Shown in pieces: positions 19,715 through 28,833 of a stretch of 64,000 bases of DNA (position 1 is the first letter of the stretch; every line of letters starts with the position of its first letter). Below the pieces are notes generated by a model, which made no database searches, was not told the origin of the DNA, and worked only from the letters and a program-made list of their open reading frames with translations. Origin of the DNA: Parolsenella massiliensis (GTDB lineage Bacteria; Actinomycetota; Coriobacteriia; Coriobacteriales; Atopobiaceae). The stretch covers positions 657,111 to 721,110 of the forward strand of contig NZ_LT671675.1 of NCBI RefSeq assembly GCF_900143685.1. The letters run 5' to 3'. The translations under genes and the position numbers were made by a program.

Positions 19715-20656
19715 CTAGCCGTAGGTAACGGCCTCGACACTCGCGACGTGCTCGGTGGCGATGCGCACGAACTCGTCGACGACGGGCCAGCGGTAGCCGC
19801 CGGCAGGCAGCGCGTAGCTGATGGCGTAGGAGGCGTCGGCGCCCAGCTCGTAGGAGATGAGGCTGCGCTTCTGCTCGGGCGTGCCGGTGTCGTTCAGCAG
19901 ATCAAGCGGGCAGATGCAGACGCCAACGCTTCTGAGGGCGAGTGACAGCAGCGTTGCCATGTTGCGCGAGAAGGCCTTGACGTGGGGCCTGAACCCCGCG
20001 CGCTCGATGATCTTGAGTCCCTGCTGGCCCGAGATGTCCTCCGGCGGGCTCAGGACGAACGGGCATCCGGCAAGCGGCGAGACGTCCCCGGCCATCAGGG
20101 GCGCCGCGAGCTCGTCGACCGACAGTCCGTTTCTCTCGAGCAGCTCGCGCGTGGCGAGAAGCACCATGCGCTCGTCGAAGAAGGGGTGCGCCTCGATGAG
20201 CGGCTCGTTTCCCGAGAAGACCCCTATGGCCACGTCGAGCCTGCGGGCCATGAGGTTTGCCGCGAGCGTCTCGTTCGTGTCCTCGCGCAGGTCAACGGTG
20301 ACGTTGGGGTAGAGCTCGCAGAAGCGCTCGATGGCTCCGGGTAAGATCGTGCGTCCTCGCGTGAACGAGATGCCCACGCGAAGGGTGCCTGACTGCAGCT
20401 GGCTGGGGCCCGCGATCTCTCGACGCAGGTCGGCAAGGCCGCGACCGAAGCGTTTGGCGTAGGAGAGGAACGTCTCGCCCTCGTGCGTGAGGCGAAGCGG
20501 CGTGGAGCGAACGATGAGCTTTGTCCCCAGCTCGCGCTCGACGCCGGCGATGTGCGCCGAGAGCGTCTGCTGCGTCACGTGCAGCTGCTCGGCGGCCTTC
20601 GTGAAGCTCCTCTGCTCGGCGATGGCACGGAAGTACTCCATGGTCTGGAAGTTCAT
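19715..20656 (-). CDS. LysR family transcriptional regulator
   Basis: A 313-residue LTTR. HTH: SFTKAAEQLHVTQQTLSAHI (residues ~18-37); the effector domain starts near residue 90. The ATG at 20656 (MNFQTMEY) has GGGGAGGG upstream and gives the normal length; the open frame extends 80 residues further through a repeat. It is divergent from an NhaC-type antiporter and separated from it by a palindrome-family copy and a 5-7-5 operator, so it probably regulates that transporter. Confidence 0.87.
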   Translation of the reverse strand: MNFQTMEYFRAIAEQRSFTKAAEQLHVTQQTLSAHIAGVERELGTKLIVRSTPLRLTHEGETFLSYAKRFGRGLADLRREIAGPSQLQSGTLRVGISFTRGRTILPGAIERFCELYPNVTVDLREDTNETLAANLMARRLDVAIGVFSGNEPLIEAHPFFDERMVLLATRELLERNGLSVDELAAPLMAGDVSPLAGCPFVLSPPEDISGQQGLKIIERAGFRPHVKAFSRNMATLLSLALRSVGVCICPLDLLNDTGTPEQKRSLISYELGADASYAISYALPAGGYRWPVVDEFVRIATEHVASVEAVTYG

Positions 20657-20686
20657 GGCCGCCCTCCCCGCGAACGGTGGCAGTTT

Positions 20687-20729
20687 GACCCCGTCCCCAC
20701 GTGTCACGGTGACAGTCGGGGACGGGATC
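20687..20729. repeat. GGGGACG-family palindrome (copy 4)
   Basis: The outer arms GACCCCGTCCCC and GGGGACGGGATC and inner arms TGTCAC and GTGACA make one long hairpin. The copy-specific word here is TGTCAC. It lies directly upstream of the lysR start in the divergent lysR/nhaC gap. Confidence 0.7.
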
Positions 20730-20739
20730 ATACTGACAC

Positions 20740-20756
20740 CACAAATTAGACTTGTG
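20740..20756. promoter_or_regulatory. LysR-type operator candidate
   Basis: CACAA-ATTAGAC-TTGTG, a perfect 5-7-5 palindrome with the same geometry as the site at 11372, in the gap between divergent lysR and the NhaC-type gene. Confidence 0.45.
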
Positions 20757-20846
20757 ACAGTAACGAATAGTAACAGTTTGTAATCGTGGAGCATGGGGCC
20801 GATAGTACTCGGTGCAGGTTCGTTCGCTTGAGGGGAGATTCGCCGC

Positions 20847-22193
20847 ATGCTCGAGATGGTCACGTTGGGAGCCTTCTGCTTCGAGCTCATCGTCATGGTC
20901 GCGCTTGGCGTGCCGGTGCTCGTGCCGCTCGTCGTGGGCTTCGTGCTGTTCGTGGCCTACGGGCTCGTGCGCGGTCACGGCATGGCAGAGCTCATGCGCA
21001 TGGCGGCGTCTGGCGTGTCCACGGCGAGCGGCGTCATCGAGTCGTTCGTGCTCATCGGCATCCTCACGGCGCTGTGGCGCGCCGCCGGCACGATCTCTGA
21101 GGTCGTCGTGCTCGCGGCGCCCCTCATCACGCCGGGCGTGGCCCCGCTTGCGGTCTTTCTGCTTACCTCGCTCATGTCGTTTCTCATGGGCACGGCGTTT
21201 GGCACGGCCGCCACGATGGGCGTCGTGTGCATGACGATTGCCTCGTCCATGGGCGCGAACGCGCTGCTGTGCGGCGGGGCGGTCCTGGCGGGCGCCTACT
21301 TTGGCGACCGTTGCTCGCCCATGAGCTCGAGCTCCCTGCTTGTTCGCTCCGTCACGCACACGAGCCTTGGCGCCAACTTCCGCGCCATGGTGCGCTCCTC
21401 GCTCGTGCCGCTCATTCTCACGGTGGCGGTGTATGGTGCTGCGGGCCTGGCCCTGGCTCCGTCTGGCACCGGTGCCGCCCAGCAGACGGTTGGCCTTCTG
21501 GGCTCCTACTTCTCGCAGGGGCTTGTGGCCCTCGTGCCCGTCATCCCCGTGCTTATCCTGCCGCTGCTTCGCGTGGGCATGAGGCGCTCGATGTGCGCGA
21601 GCATTGCGCTCGCCGTCGTGGTCTGCGTGGTGGCCCGCGGCATGACCGTGCCAGACATCGCCACGAGCGCGGTTCTGGGCTTTGTGCCCTCCGACGCCCA
21701 GGTCGCCGCCATCATGAGTGGCGGCGGGATCGTCTCCATGGCAAACGTCACGGCCATCGTCTGCCTGAGTTCGAGCTTCTCGGGCCTGTTTGCGGGCACC
21801 GGCATCCTGTCGGGCGTGCGCGAGAGGATGGGCTCGCTTGCGAGGCGCGTCACGCCGTTCGGCGCCGTGCTCGCGGTGGCCGTGCCCGCGTCGATGGTTG
21901 CCTGCAACCAGACCTTGGGAACGATGCTTGCCAGTGAGCTGTGCGAGGGCCTCGAGGACAGCGCCGGCGCGCTCGCGCTCGACCTGGAGGACTCCGCCAT
22001 CGTCGTGTCGCCGCTCGTGCCGTGGAGCACGGCGTGCGCCGCCGTCGTGACGATGTGCGGGGCGCCTGTCCTGTGCTGGGCCACGGCCTTCTACCTGTGG
22101 CTCATTCCGATGTGGCACCTCATGGCCTCGCTTGCCGCCCGCCGAGACACGCGCGCCTCGCGCAGCGTGGCGCGCCTCGCGCTCACGGCCTAG
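20847..22193 (+). CDS. NhaC family Na+/H+ antiporter-like transporter
   Basis: A 448-residue membrane protein with about eleven hydrophobic segments. AGAYFGDRCSPMSSSSLLV matches the conserved GAFFGDKxSPLSD region of NhaC, and MGTAFGTAATMGVVCM is the first-half equivalent. Family members exchange Na+ for H+ or, in the MleN type, malate for lactate; the substrate here is unknown. Its stop TAG overlaps the stop of the convergent downstream gene in a shared CTAG. The LysR gene upstream is the likely regulator. Confidence 0.82.
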   Translation: MLEMVTLGAFCFELIVMVALGVPVLVPLVVGFVLFVAYGLVRGHGMAELMRMAASGVSTASGVIESFVLIGILTALWRAAGTISEVVVLAAPLITPGVAPLAVFLLTSLMSFLMGTAFGTAATMGVVCMTIASSMGANALLCGGAVLAGAYFGDRCSPMSSSSLLVRSVTHTSLGANFRAMVRSSLVPLILTVAVYGAAGLALAPSGTGAAQQTVGLLGSYFSQGLVALVPVIPVLILPLLRVGMRRSMCASIALAVVVCVVARGMTVPDIATSAVLGFVPSDAQVAAIMSGGGIVSMANVTAIVCLSSSFSGLFAGTGILSGVRERMGSLARRVTPFGAVLAVAVPASMVACNQTLGTMLASELCEGLEDSAGALALDLEDSAIVVSPLVPWSTACAAVVTMCGAPVLCWATAFYLWLIPMWHLMASLAARRDTRASRSVARLALTA

Positions 22194-24862
22194 GCGCGCG
22201 GGCGGTAGCTGGGGTCGACCTCCTGCAGCTCGGCGAACGAGTCGATCTCGATGATGTGGGAGGGGTCGCACTCGCGCACGTGCACGTTGTAGGAGTCCGC
22301 GCAGATGCGGCAGGGGATGTCGTCCCAGAAGATCTGGCGGTTCTCCTCGCTGGCCTCGAACGTGGTCGGCAGGTCTCGGGCCAGGCGCGCCCCGTCCTCG
22401 GCACTCCAGAAGGAGAGCCCCACCATCTGCCAGCAGTCGTGGCCCAGGTCCTTGGCGAGCTTGGTGATGCGGCCCTCATCGTTTGCCTCGAAGTACCAGT
22501 CGCGGGTCTCGTCCACGTGAAAGCCCAGGTAGTTGCTCTGGTACTGGTACTTTGAGATGTAGCCGGGGTCTGTGAGGTACAGGTCGCTCTCGAAGGCGTA
22601 CGCCTGCTCGAAGCACCTTGGCGCCGCCTTCACCGCGGCCACGGCCGAGGAGATGTTGTTCGTCTCGTCATAGAGCGGGTTGTCGATAAAGCGGATCTGC
22701 GGGTACTTCTTGAGCAGGATGTCGAACTCGTCGGCGAGGTAGCCGCGGACCACGTAGATCTCCTCGATGCCCGCCGCGATCACCGCGTCGAGCAGCCGCT
22801 CGATGAAGCGCTTGCCGTGGACGCGCACGAGGGGCTTGGGCGTGTTCACCGTGATGGGCAGCATGCGGCTGCCAAAGCCCGCCGCGAAGAACACGGCGCG
22901 CCTTGCGCGGTAGGGCTCGAGCGCCATGAAGCCTGCCGTGGTGAGCCTGGCCGAGCCACCCTCGCCCTCGTTCGAGACGAGCCCCTCCTGCGCAAGCGAG
23001 GCCATGACCTTGGCGTTCGCCTGGGCGGCGTGGCCTCCCTCGACGGCCGTGAGCGCGTCGAACTCCGGGCGCGAGAGGGCGTGCAGCCCCGCGCAGCTCT
23101 CGTCGAGCATCCGTTGGGCTGCGGCGCCGAAGCGCTTGGCGGCGTCGTACCAGATGCGCGTCCACTTGCCCACAGGCGAGCCCTTGCACTCCTTGAACAG
23201 GGCCCACACGTACCAGTACCAGCCCACGACGGCCACGCACGCCATGCAGTGGAGGCGCTCCTCGTCGGTGGGGACGCGGCCAAAGTAGTAGGGAAGCACC
23301 GCGAGCGCCCGGTCGACGTCGTAGCCCGACCCCTGCGCCACGAAGTTTCCAAAGTCACAGCCGTAGTCGCCCATCGCCGCGTACTCCCAGTCGATGAGGC
23401 AGATGTCGTCGCCGCGCACGAGCAGGTTGGGGCCGTAGAAGTCGTTGTGGCAGAGTACCGGCTTGCCAGCGCCGGCCCGCATGGGTCCCACGAGCCTGCC
23501 GATCTGCTCGGCGAGCTCGGAGAAGTCCGCGGGAAGCGGCCAGCCCTCGCCCTCGAGCAGGCGCCAGATCTTTCTGCCCTCGTCATAGAAGTCGAACTTC
23601 CAGGGGGAGGAGGCGTCGCTTTCGTGAAGCGTCCGGGCAATCTGGAGCGCGCGCGTGACCTCGGCCTCGTTACCGTAGTCGAACTCCTCGCAGCCCTCGA
23701 TGAAGCGGCTGATCTTCCACCCCACCTTGGGATCCTCGTAGATGAAGCTCGTGTCGAGCCCGAGCTTCGAGGCCACCTTGAGCGCGTAGGTCTCGGCCTC
23801 GCGGTTCACGATCTCGTCGGTGCCGGCGCCGGGGTGGCGGTAGACGTAGCGCGCCCCCTTGCAGCTGAAGAGCACCGACAGGTTGGTGAGGCCCGCGTCG
23901 AGCGGCCGCACGTCGGTGATGTCGTCTCGGGAGCACCCGAGCGTGCGGCAGATGTTGTCGAGGATGTCCGAGTCGACGTTGTCCATGAAGGCGGTGTCGA
24001 AGGCGCACAGGTCGCCCAGGTAGTCGAACTCGTGAATCGTGTCGCGCACGAGCTTGTGGGCGAACATGTGCAGCTCGTCGACGTGCTCGATGAAGATGGT
24101 CTCCCACAGCTTGCCCTCGGTCTCGGGCAGGTTGTACTCCTGCTCGAGGATGTCGAGGTAGTCCTCGGAGAACTCGCGGTCGAGGTAGGCGGGGCCGGCC
24201 ATGCGCCACGCCTCGCTCGTGTCCTTGCGCGCGGCCACGATGAGGTCGTTGGCGCCCAGGTCGAAGGCCTGCTTGGCGCCCTTGCCCTGGGCGCGGATCG
24301 CCACGCAGTTCGAGCGGTACTCGAAGGGGTGGAAGAAGTTCTCTTCGTAGTACTGGTCTGCGGGGCACACGTAGGCGTTGGCCAGGTGGTCGCGGGCGCT
24401 CCACAGCGAGGCGTGGTTGTTTCTCGTGGCGTACTCCGTCGTCTGGACGAGGTGTACGCCGAGCTTGTCCTCCAGGTAGTAGAAGCTCTCCTTCATGGGG
24501 CCCACGACCACGTAGATGTCGGAGACGCCAGACTGGCGCAGCTGGCGGATGAGACGCTCGATGAGTACCTCGCCCCTCACGCGGAACAGCGCCTTGGGCC
24601 GCTCGAACGACAACGGGGCGAACCTCCTGCCCAGGCCCGCCGCCAGGATGACGGCGCCGCGCACGCGGAAGGGCTTGAGCGCCTCTCGGCCGGCGTCGGT
24701 GACGTCGAGCCCCTCGGTGACGAGGCCCGCCGAGCCAAGCGAGCGAAGCGCCTTGTTGGCAGAGCCCAGCGAGACGCCCGCGTGGGCCGCGAGCTCGCGC
24801 TGCGTGGCGGCGCTTCTCGTGGCGAGAGACGACAGGACGCGGAATTCCAGGTAGGTGATCAT
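22190..24862 (-). CDS. Fused double LicC-type nucleotidyltransferase with LicA-type choline kinase
   Basis: An 890-residue multidomain protein. Order: winged HTH (1-65), sugar/choline nucleotidyltransferase I (~68-300; VILAAGLGRRFAPLSFERPK), choline/ethanolamine kinase (~300-590; HNDFYGPNLL at 472, then IDWEYAAMGDYG), second HTH (~600-650), nucleotidyltransferase II (~655-890; FFAAGFGSRMLPITVNTPKP). LicA phosphorylates choline and LicC makes CDP-choline for phosphocholine decoration of surface polymers. Here both steps are in one chain, with the transferase duplicated. The two transferases differ: domain I is longer before the kinase. No LicD is visible in the window. It lies 15 bp after the amidohydrolase gene, in one operon. 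Alternative: activation of another amino alcohol or sugar. Confidence 0.85.
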   Translation of the reverse strand: MITYLEFRVLSSLATRSAATQRELAAHAGVSLGSANKALRSLGSAGLVTEGLDVTDAGREALKPFRVRGAVILAAGLGRRFAPLSFERPKALFRVRGEVLIERLIRQLRQSGVSDIYVVVGPMKESFYYLEDKLGVHLVQTTEYATRNNHASLWSARDHLANAYVCPADQYYEENFFHPFEYRSNCVAIRAQGKGAKQAFDLGANDLIVAARKDTSEAWRMAGPAYLDREFSEDYLDILEQEYNLPETEGKLWETIFIEHVDELHMFAHKLVRDTIHEFDYLGDLCAFDTAFMDNVDSDILDNICRTLGCSRDDITDVRPLDAGLTNLSVLFSCKGARYVYRHPGAGTDEIVNREAETYALKVASKLGLDTSFIYEDPKVGWKISRFIEGCEEFDYGNEAEVTRALQIARTLHESDASSPWKFDFYDEGRKIWRLLEGEGWPLPADFSELAEQIGRLVGPMRAGAGKPVLCHNDFYGPNLLVRGDDICLIDWEYAAMGDYGCDFGNFVAQGSGYDVDRALAVLPYYFGRVPTDEERLHCMACVAVVGWYWYVWALFKECKGSPVGKWTRIWYDAAKRFGAAAQRMLDESCAGLHALSRPEFDALTAVEGGHAAQANAKVMASLAQEGLVSNEGEGGSARLTTAGFMALEPYRARRAVFFAAGFGSRMLPITVNTPKPLVRVHGKRFIERLLDAVIAAGIEEIYVVRGYLADEFDILLKKYPQIRFIDNPLYDETNNISSAVAAVKAAPRCFEQAYAFESDLYLTDPGYISKYQYQSNYLGFHVDETRDWYFEANDEGRITKLAKDLGHDCWQMVGLSFWSAEDGARLARDLPTTFEASEENRQIFWDDIPCRICADSYNVHVRECDPSHIIEIDSFAELQEVDPSYRPRA

Positions 24863-24877
24863 GCGTGGTCCTTCTTG

Positions 24878-26443
24878 CTAGCAGGTGCCGTGACCGAGCA
24901 TGCCGTGGGCGATGGCGGCGGCGACGCCCTGGCGCTGGGGCTCGTAGGGGCGCCCCGCCAGGATGAGGCCCTCGACCCTAAGCTCGCCTAGGCGGCTCGC
25001 GCCCAGCTCGTAGGGGTTGGCAGACAGTATCGCCACGTCGGCGAGCTTGCCCGGCTCGAGCGAGCCGCGGTCGCGCTCGTCGAAGGTGGTCCAGACGCCG
25101 TTGTAGGTGGCCGCGCGCAGCGCCTCGGCCACGGTGAGCGACTGCGCCGGGTTGCTGTGGTTGCAGGCGCGCTGCATCCACAGGATGGGGTTTGGGTCCG
25201 TGCAGGGGGCGTCCGAGCCAAACGAGAGCGTGACGCCGGCGTCCCAGATGTCGCGAAGCGGGTTCAGCCTGGCCGTGCGCGCCGGCCCGAGCAGGCGCTC
25301 GAGGTAGGCGTCTGGCTCCTGGGGCCAGTCGATGAAGGAGGACTGCATGGGGAACTGGATGCCGTACTCCGCGCAGATGTCGAGGCCCTCAGGCGTGGGC
25401 AGGCAGTCGTGGATGATGCCGTGACGCGCGTCTTGGCGCGGGTGGTCGTCGAGCGCCGCCTTGAGCGCTCGGCACGCCTGGTCAAACGCCGCGTCACCGA
25501 TGGCGTGCATCTCGATCTGCAGGCCCGCGCGGTTCGCCCGCTTGCAGAAGTCGGTCACCTGCTCGTCGGTGTAGTAGAGCACGCCCGTCTCGTCCGTGCC
25601 CTCGTAGGGCTCGCGCATCGCGGCGTCGGCCGAGCCAAAGCAGCCGTCGAGCGCGCAGGCGAAGCATCCGCCGATCCTGGGGAGGTGCCGCCGGGTGGCA
25701 ACCGAGACGTCAATGGACTGGGGAAAGACGCGGACCTGGAAACCGCTCTGGGCGCTTCTCGCAAGCCAGGTCTCCAGGGAGACATCGAGGTTGCCGGCAA
25801 ATCCCACGCCCGAGACGTCGTGGACCATGCCGATGCCGCGGCTCGCGAGGTAGTCCATGGCGCGCTGGATGTTGCCCACGAGCTCGGGGATGGAGAGCGA
25901 GCCGGTGATGTGGTCGGAAACCGCGAAGAACGCCTCCTGGTTCATCTCGCCCGTTTCGGGGTGATAGCCGCGCAGGGAGCGCACCTTGGCGTCGACCTCC
26001 TTGAGCAGGGCGGTGTTGACCACGCAGGCGTGTCCGTCGTACTTCACGAGCATGAGCGGGCGGTCCGGGCAGGCGCGGTCGAGCTCTTCGCGCGAGACGA
26101 GGCGTCCCTCGGCGACGGAGTGGGGCGAGGCGCCAAAGGCGATGAGGGTCTTGGAGGTGGACCTTTCGGCGAAGTGCCCCACCATCTCGCAGATCTGGGC
26201 GTTCGTGCGCGCCTCCATCACGTTGAGGCCGGCGTTGAACGTGGCGAAGCTCGCGAGGTGCTCGTGCGTGTCCACGAAACTCGGGCACAGCGCCCGGTCG
26301 CCCAGCTCCACGCGCGGCGCCGCCTCGTAGCGCCCGGGCAGTTCGTTGCCGACGTAGACGATGCGCCCGCCGTCCTCCACGAGGTAGCGCGCGACGTCGT
26401 CGTCCTCGTTCACCGTGAGGATGGAACCCTCGTAGACCACCAT
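24878..26443 (-). CDS. Amidohydrolase family protein (YtcJ-type)
   Basis: A 521-residue metal-dependent hydrolase. The YtcJ-like metal ligands are seen in FVDTHEHLASF (HxH), the central lysine region MLVKYDGHACVVN, EMHAIGDAAFD and LSFGSDAPCTDPN (Asp). These enzymes hydrolyse amides or related C-N bonds of diverse compounds. Starts at ATG 26443 behind AAAGGAG. It is the first gene of the operon that continues into the lic-type fusion, which suggests a substrate that yields an amino alcohol or similar compound, but this is speculation. A 9-bp inverted-repeat operator lies about 40-75 bp upstream. Confidence 0.85.
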   Translation of the reverse strand: MVVYEGSILTVNEDDDVARYLVEDGGRIVYVGNELPGRYEAAPRVELGDRALCPSFVDTHEHLASFATFNAGLNVMEARTNAQICEMVGHFAERSTSKTLIAFGASPHSVAEGRLVSREELDRACPDRPLMLVKYDGHACVVNTALLKEVDAKVRSLRGYHPETGEMNQEAFFAVSDHITGSLSIPELVGNIQRAMDYLASRGIGMVHDVSGVGFAGNLDVSLETWLARSAQSGFQVRVFPQSIDVSVATRRHLPRIGGCFACALDGCFGSADAAMREPYEGTDETGVLYYTDEQVTDFCKRANRAGLQIEMHAIGDAAFDQACRALKAALDDHPRQDARHGIIHDCLPTPEGLDICAEYGIQFPMQSSFIDWPQEPDAYLERLLGPARTARLNPLRDIWDAGVTLSFGSDAPCTDPNPILWMQRACNHSNPAQSLTVAEALRAATYNGVWTTFDERDRGSLEPGKLADVAILSANPYELGASRLGELRVEGLILAGRPYEPQRQGVAAAIAHGMLGHGTC

Positions 26444-26481
26444 GTGCCCATGCTCCTTTGATTTGGTCTTTGCGAGGGATA

Positions 26482-26519
26482 GTGTTCACGAATGTCAGCA
26501 TTCTGTAAAGCGTGAACAC
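26482..26519. promoter_or_regulatory. Inverted-repeat operator upstream of amidohydrolase operon
   Basis: GTGTTCACG (26482-26490) and CGTGAACAC (26511-26519) are perfect 9-bp inverted copies with 20 bp between them. TTTACA on the minus strand lies between the arms and could be a -35. This looks like a repressor site, or two half-sites. Confidence 0.4.
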
Positions 26520-26548
26520 GCGTCAAATACGTGAGCGCGCGCTGCCCG

Positions 26549-26579
26549 CGTCCCAAAGGGGCCTGACCCCTTTGGGACG
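26549..26579. repeat. GGGGACG-family palindrome (copy 5)
   Basis: CGTCCCAAAGGGG and CCCCTTTGGGACG form a perfect 13-bp stem around CCTGA. The copy-specific word is CCAAAGG. It lies between the divergent amidohydrolase and Asp23 genes. Confidence 0.7.
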
Positions 26580-26657
26580 GGTTTACATAACGATGCGATA
26601 TGCAGCGATGTTGTCGAGAAGGCCGGGCGCGCCATGTGCCGCCGCGAGCCTTCGCGC

Positions 26658-26663
26658 TATACT
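26658..26663 (+). promoter_or_regulatory. Candidate -10 box for the asp23-recG-coaD operon
   Basis: TATACT, 65 nt before the Asp23 gene start; no convincing -35. Confidence 0.4.
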
Positions 26664-26727
26664 CCTGTGGATATATGAAGTCTCAGTAGCGGCGGCGCGA
26701 GCCGTCGCCCTGTGAGAGGAGAGACGC

Positions 26728-27075
26728 ATGGCACAAACCATCCCCGGAACCCTCCGGGTCTCCAATGACGTCATCGCCGACCTCGCCGGCTACGCCGCGC
26801 TCGAGTGCTACGGCGTCGTGGGCATGGCCTACACGGACGCCCAGGACAACATCGTGCGCCTGCTCTCGCTCGGCAGCCTGCGCAAGGGCATCGACGTGAG
26901 CACGTGCGAGGGCCGCGTCAAGGTCGACCTGCACACGGTGCTCGAGCAGGGCGTCAACATGGCGAGCGTCTCGCGCAACCTCGAGAGCGCCGTTCGCTTC
27001 ACGCTCAAGGAGGTCGCGGAGATCGAGGACGCCGACGTCACAGTGCACGTTGAGGACCTTCGCGCCAACAAGTAG
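26728..27075 (+). CDS. Asp23/Gls24 family protein
   Basis: A 115-residue Asp23-family protein (the YloU group). Family signature: LAGYAALECYGVVGMAY near the N-terminus and the conserved VKVDLHTVLEQGVN strand. Members are linked to envelope stress or to the membrane; YloU is nearly always encoded next to the DAK2-domain fatty acid kinase YloV, as here. ATG 26728 behind AGGAGAG. First gene of a five-gene block running to coaD. Confidence 0.88.
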   Translation: MAQTIPGTLRVSNDVIADLAGYAALECYGVVGMAYTDAQDNIVRLLSLGSLRKGIDVSTCEGRVKVDLHTVLEQGVNMASVSRNLESAVRFTLKEVAEIEDADVTVHVEDLRANK

Positions 27076-27087
27076 CAAGCTGCTTCT

Positions 27088-27109
27088 CGACCCGGCCCGC
27101 GCCGGGTCG
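27088..27109 (+). other. Intercistronic hairpin between asp23 and DAK2 genes
   Basis: CGACCCGGC and GCCGGGTCG pair perfectly over 9 bp with a 4-nt loop (CCGC). There is no T-run, so it is more likely a processing or stability element than a terminator. Confidence 0.5.
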
Positions 27110-27164
27110 TTGCACGCCCAGGCGCGACCGCGTGCCTGCCATACGATTTGGAGAATTCCCAGAC

Positions 27165-28832
27165 ATGATTGCCAACGTGATTCGCTCGTGCTTCCCCGTG
27201 GCCGCCCAGGCCGTCGCCGACAAGTCCGAGGACATCAACAAGCTCAACGTCTTCCCCGTACCCGACGGTGACACCGGCACGAACATGTCGCTGACGCTCG
27301 GCACCGTCGTCCGCGAGGTCGCCGCGCTGCCGGCGGGCTCGGACATGGCGGCCGTCGCCAAGGCGATCACCCACGGCTCGCTCATGGGCGCGCGCGGCAA
27401 CTCGGGCGTCATCACGAGCCAGATCCTTCGTGGCATGGCCGAGAGCCTCGTGGGCGCCCACGACCCGGTGACGGCCGACGACATCGCCGTTGCCTTCCGC
27501 AACAGCGTCAAGGTCGCGTTCAAGGCCGTCCGCAAGCCTGTCGAGGGCACGATTCTCACCGTCATCCGCGACATCTCCTCCCGTGCGGACCGTTGCGCCA
27601 AGGAGAAGATGGCTGTCCCCGAGATGCTCGAGGCCCTCGTCGTCGAGGCCTACGAGTCCGTTGCCCGCACGCCCGACCTGCTGCCCGTGCTCAAGGAGAA
27701 CGGCGTGGTGGACTCCGGCGCCTACGGCTTCGCCACGTTCGTCGAGGCCTTCGTGAACGCCGCCCTTGGCAAGTCCGGCGCCTCCATCGACTTCGACACC
27801 TCCGTCGCCACGGCCTCGGGCGCCCACAACGCCGCCGACGCGCGCGTGGCCATCGAGCTCAACGACGACTGGGAGGGCTCGGAGTACCGCTACTGCAACG
27901 AATTCCTCTTCAAGGCCGAGGAGGGCTTCGACCCGGATGCCGCCCTCTCTCACCTCGCCACGCTCGGCGACTGTGAGCTCGTCGTGGGCTCCTTCCCCGA
28001 CTTCAAGGTTCACGTGCACTCCAACGAGCCCAACCGCGTGCTCGAGTACATGCTCAAGTACGGCCAGGTCTACGAGGTCTTCATCCACAACATGGACATG
28101 GAGGCACACGACCGCACGGCCGGCATCGCCGCAGACCAGGCTGCCGCCAAGCCCTCCGAGCCCAAGAAGCCGCTGGGATTCGTGGCCGTCGCCGCCGGTG
28201 ACGGCGAGGCCGAGATCCTGAAGTCGCTCGGCGTGGACGTCGTGGTCTCCGGTGGCCAGACGATGAACCCCTCCACGGCCGACATCCTCGACGCCGCCGC
28301 CGTGGCGAACGCCGAGAGCGTCATCGTGCTTCCCAACAACGGCAACATCCGCATGGCCGCCGAGGCCGCCGCGAGCGCGAGCGAGGACTTCAAGATCGTC
28401 GTCGTCCCCACCAAGACCGTGCCGCAGGCCTTCGCCGCCATGTTCGCCGTTGACATGGACGCCAGTGCCGAGGAGAACGCCAAGGCCATGGTCGACGCCA
28501 TTGCCGAGGTGCGCGATGGCGAGGTCACCCACGCCGTGCGCGACTCCCAGGCCGCAGACGGCACGCCCATCCATGACGGCGACATCATGGGCATCGCCGG
28601 TGGCGACATCGCCATCGTGGGCTCCGACGTCGAGCAGGTCACGCTCGACCTCATCAACAAGATGCAGGCCGAGCAGGAGGGCGACACCCTCACGATCCTG
28701 GCCGGCAAGGACATGGACGACGCGCGCTTCGAGGCCCTGTGCGACCGCGTCGAGGACGCCCAGCCCGACCTCGAGGTCGACGCCCACCGTGGTGGCCAGC
28801 CGCTCTACCCGGTCATCTTCTCCATCGAGTAG
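27165..28832 (+). CDS. DAK2 domain protein, fatty acid kinase FakA/YloV-like
   Basis: A 555-residue DAK2-family kinase. NVFPVPDGDTGTNM is the Mg-ATP binding signature, and GARGNSGVITSQILRGMAE completes the DhaL-like domain (to ~residue 200). The middle and C-terminal parts match YloV/FakA, which phosphorylates fatty acids bound to FakB (DegV) partners. The start is uncertain: ATG 27165 fits the length of YloV (553) with GGAG 11 nt upstream; a GTG at 27132 would add 11 residues but has no ribosome site. Second gene of the asp23-recG block. Confidence 0.88.
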   Translation: MIANVIRSCFPVAAQAVADKSEDINKLNVFPVPDGDTGTNMSLTLGTVVREVAALPAGSDMAAVAKAITHGSLMGARGNSGVITSQILRGMAESLVGAHDPVTADDIAVAFRNSVKVAFKAVRKPVEGTILTVIRDISSRADRCAKEKMAVPEMLEALVVEAYESVARTPDLLPVLKENGVVDSGAYGFATFVEAFVNAALGKSGASIDFDTSVATASGAHNAADARVAIELNDDWEGSEYRYCNEFLFKAEEGFDPDAALSHLATLGDCELVVGSFPDFKVHVHSNEPNRVLEYMLKYGQVYEVFIHNMDMEAHDRTAGIAADQAAAKPSEPKKPLGFVAVAAGDGEAEILKSLGVDVVVSGGQTMNPSTADILDAAAVANAESVIVLPNNGNIRMAAEAAASASEDFKIVVVPTKTVPQAFAAMFAVDMDASAEENAKAMVDAIAEVRDGEVTHAVRDSQAADGTPIHDGDIMGIAGGDIAIVGSDVEQVTLDLINKMQAEQEGDTLTILAGKDMDDARFEALCDRVEDAQPDLEVDAHRGGQPLYPVIFSIE

Positions 28833-28833
28833 A

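Noticed and set aside
20292-22271. 659-residue minus-strand frame opposite the NhaC-type gene
   Set aside because: Extreme His/Arg/Ala composition with no domain; antisense shadow of a high-GC membrane protein gene.
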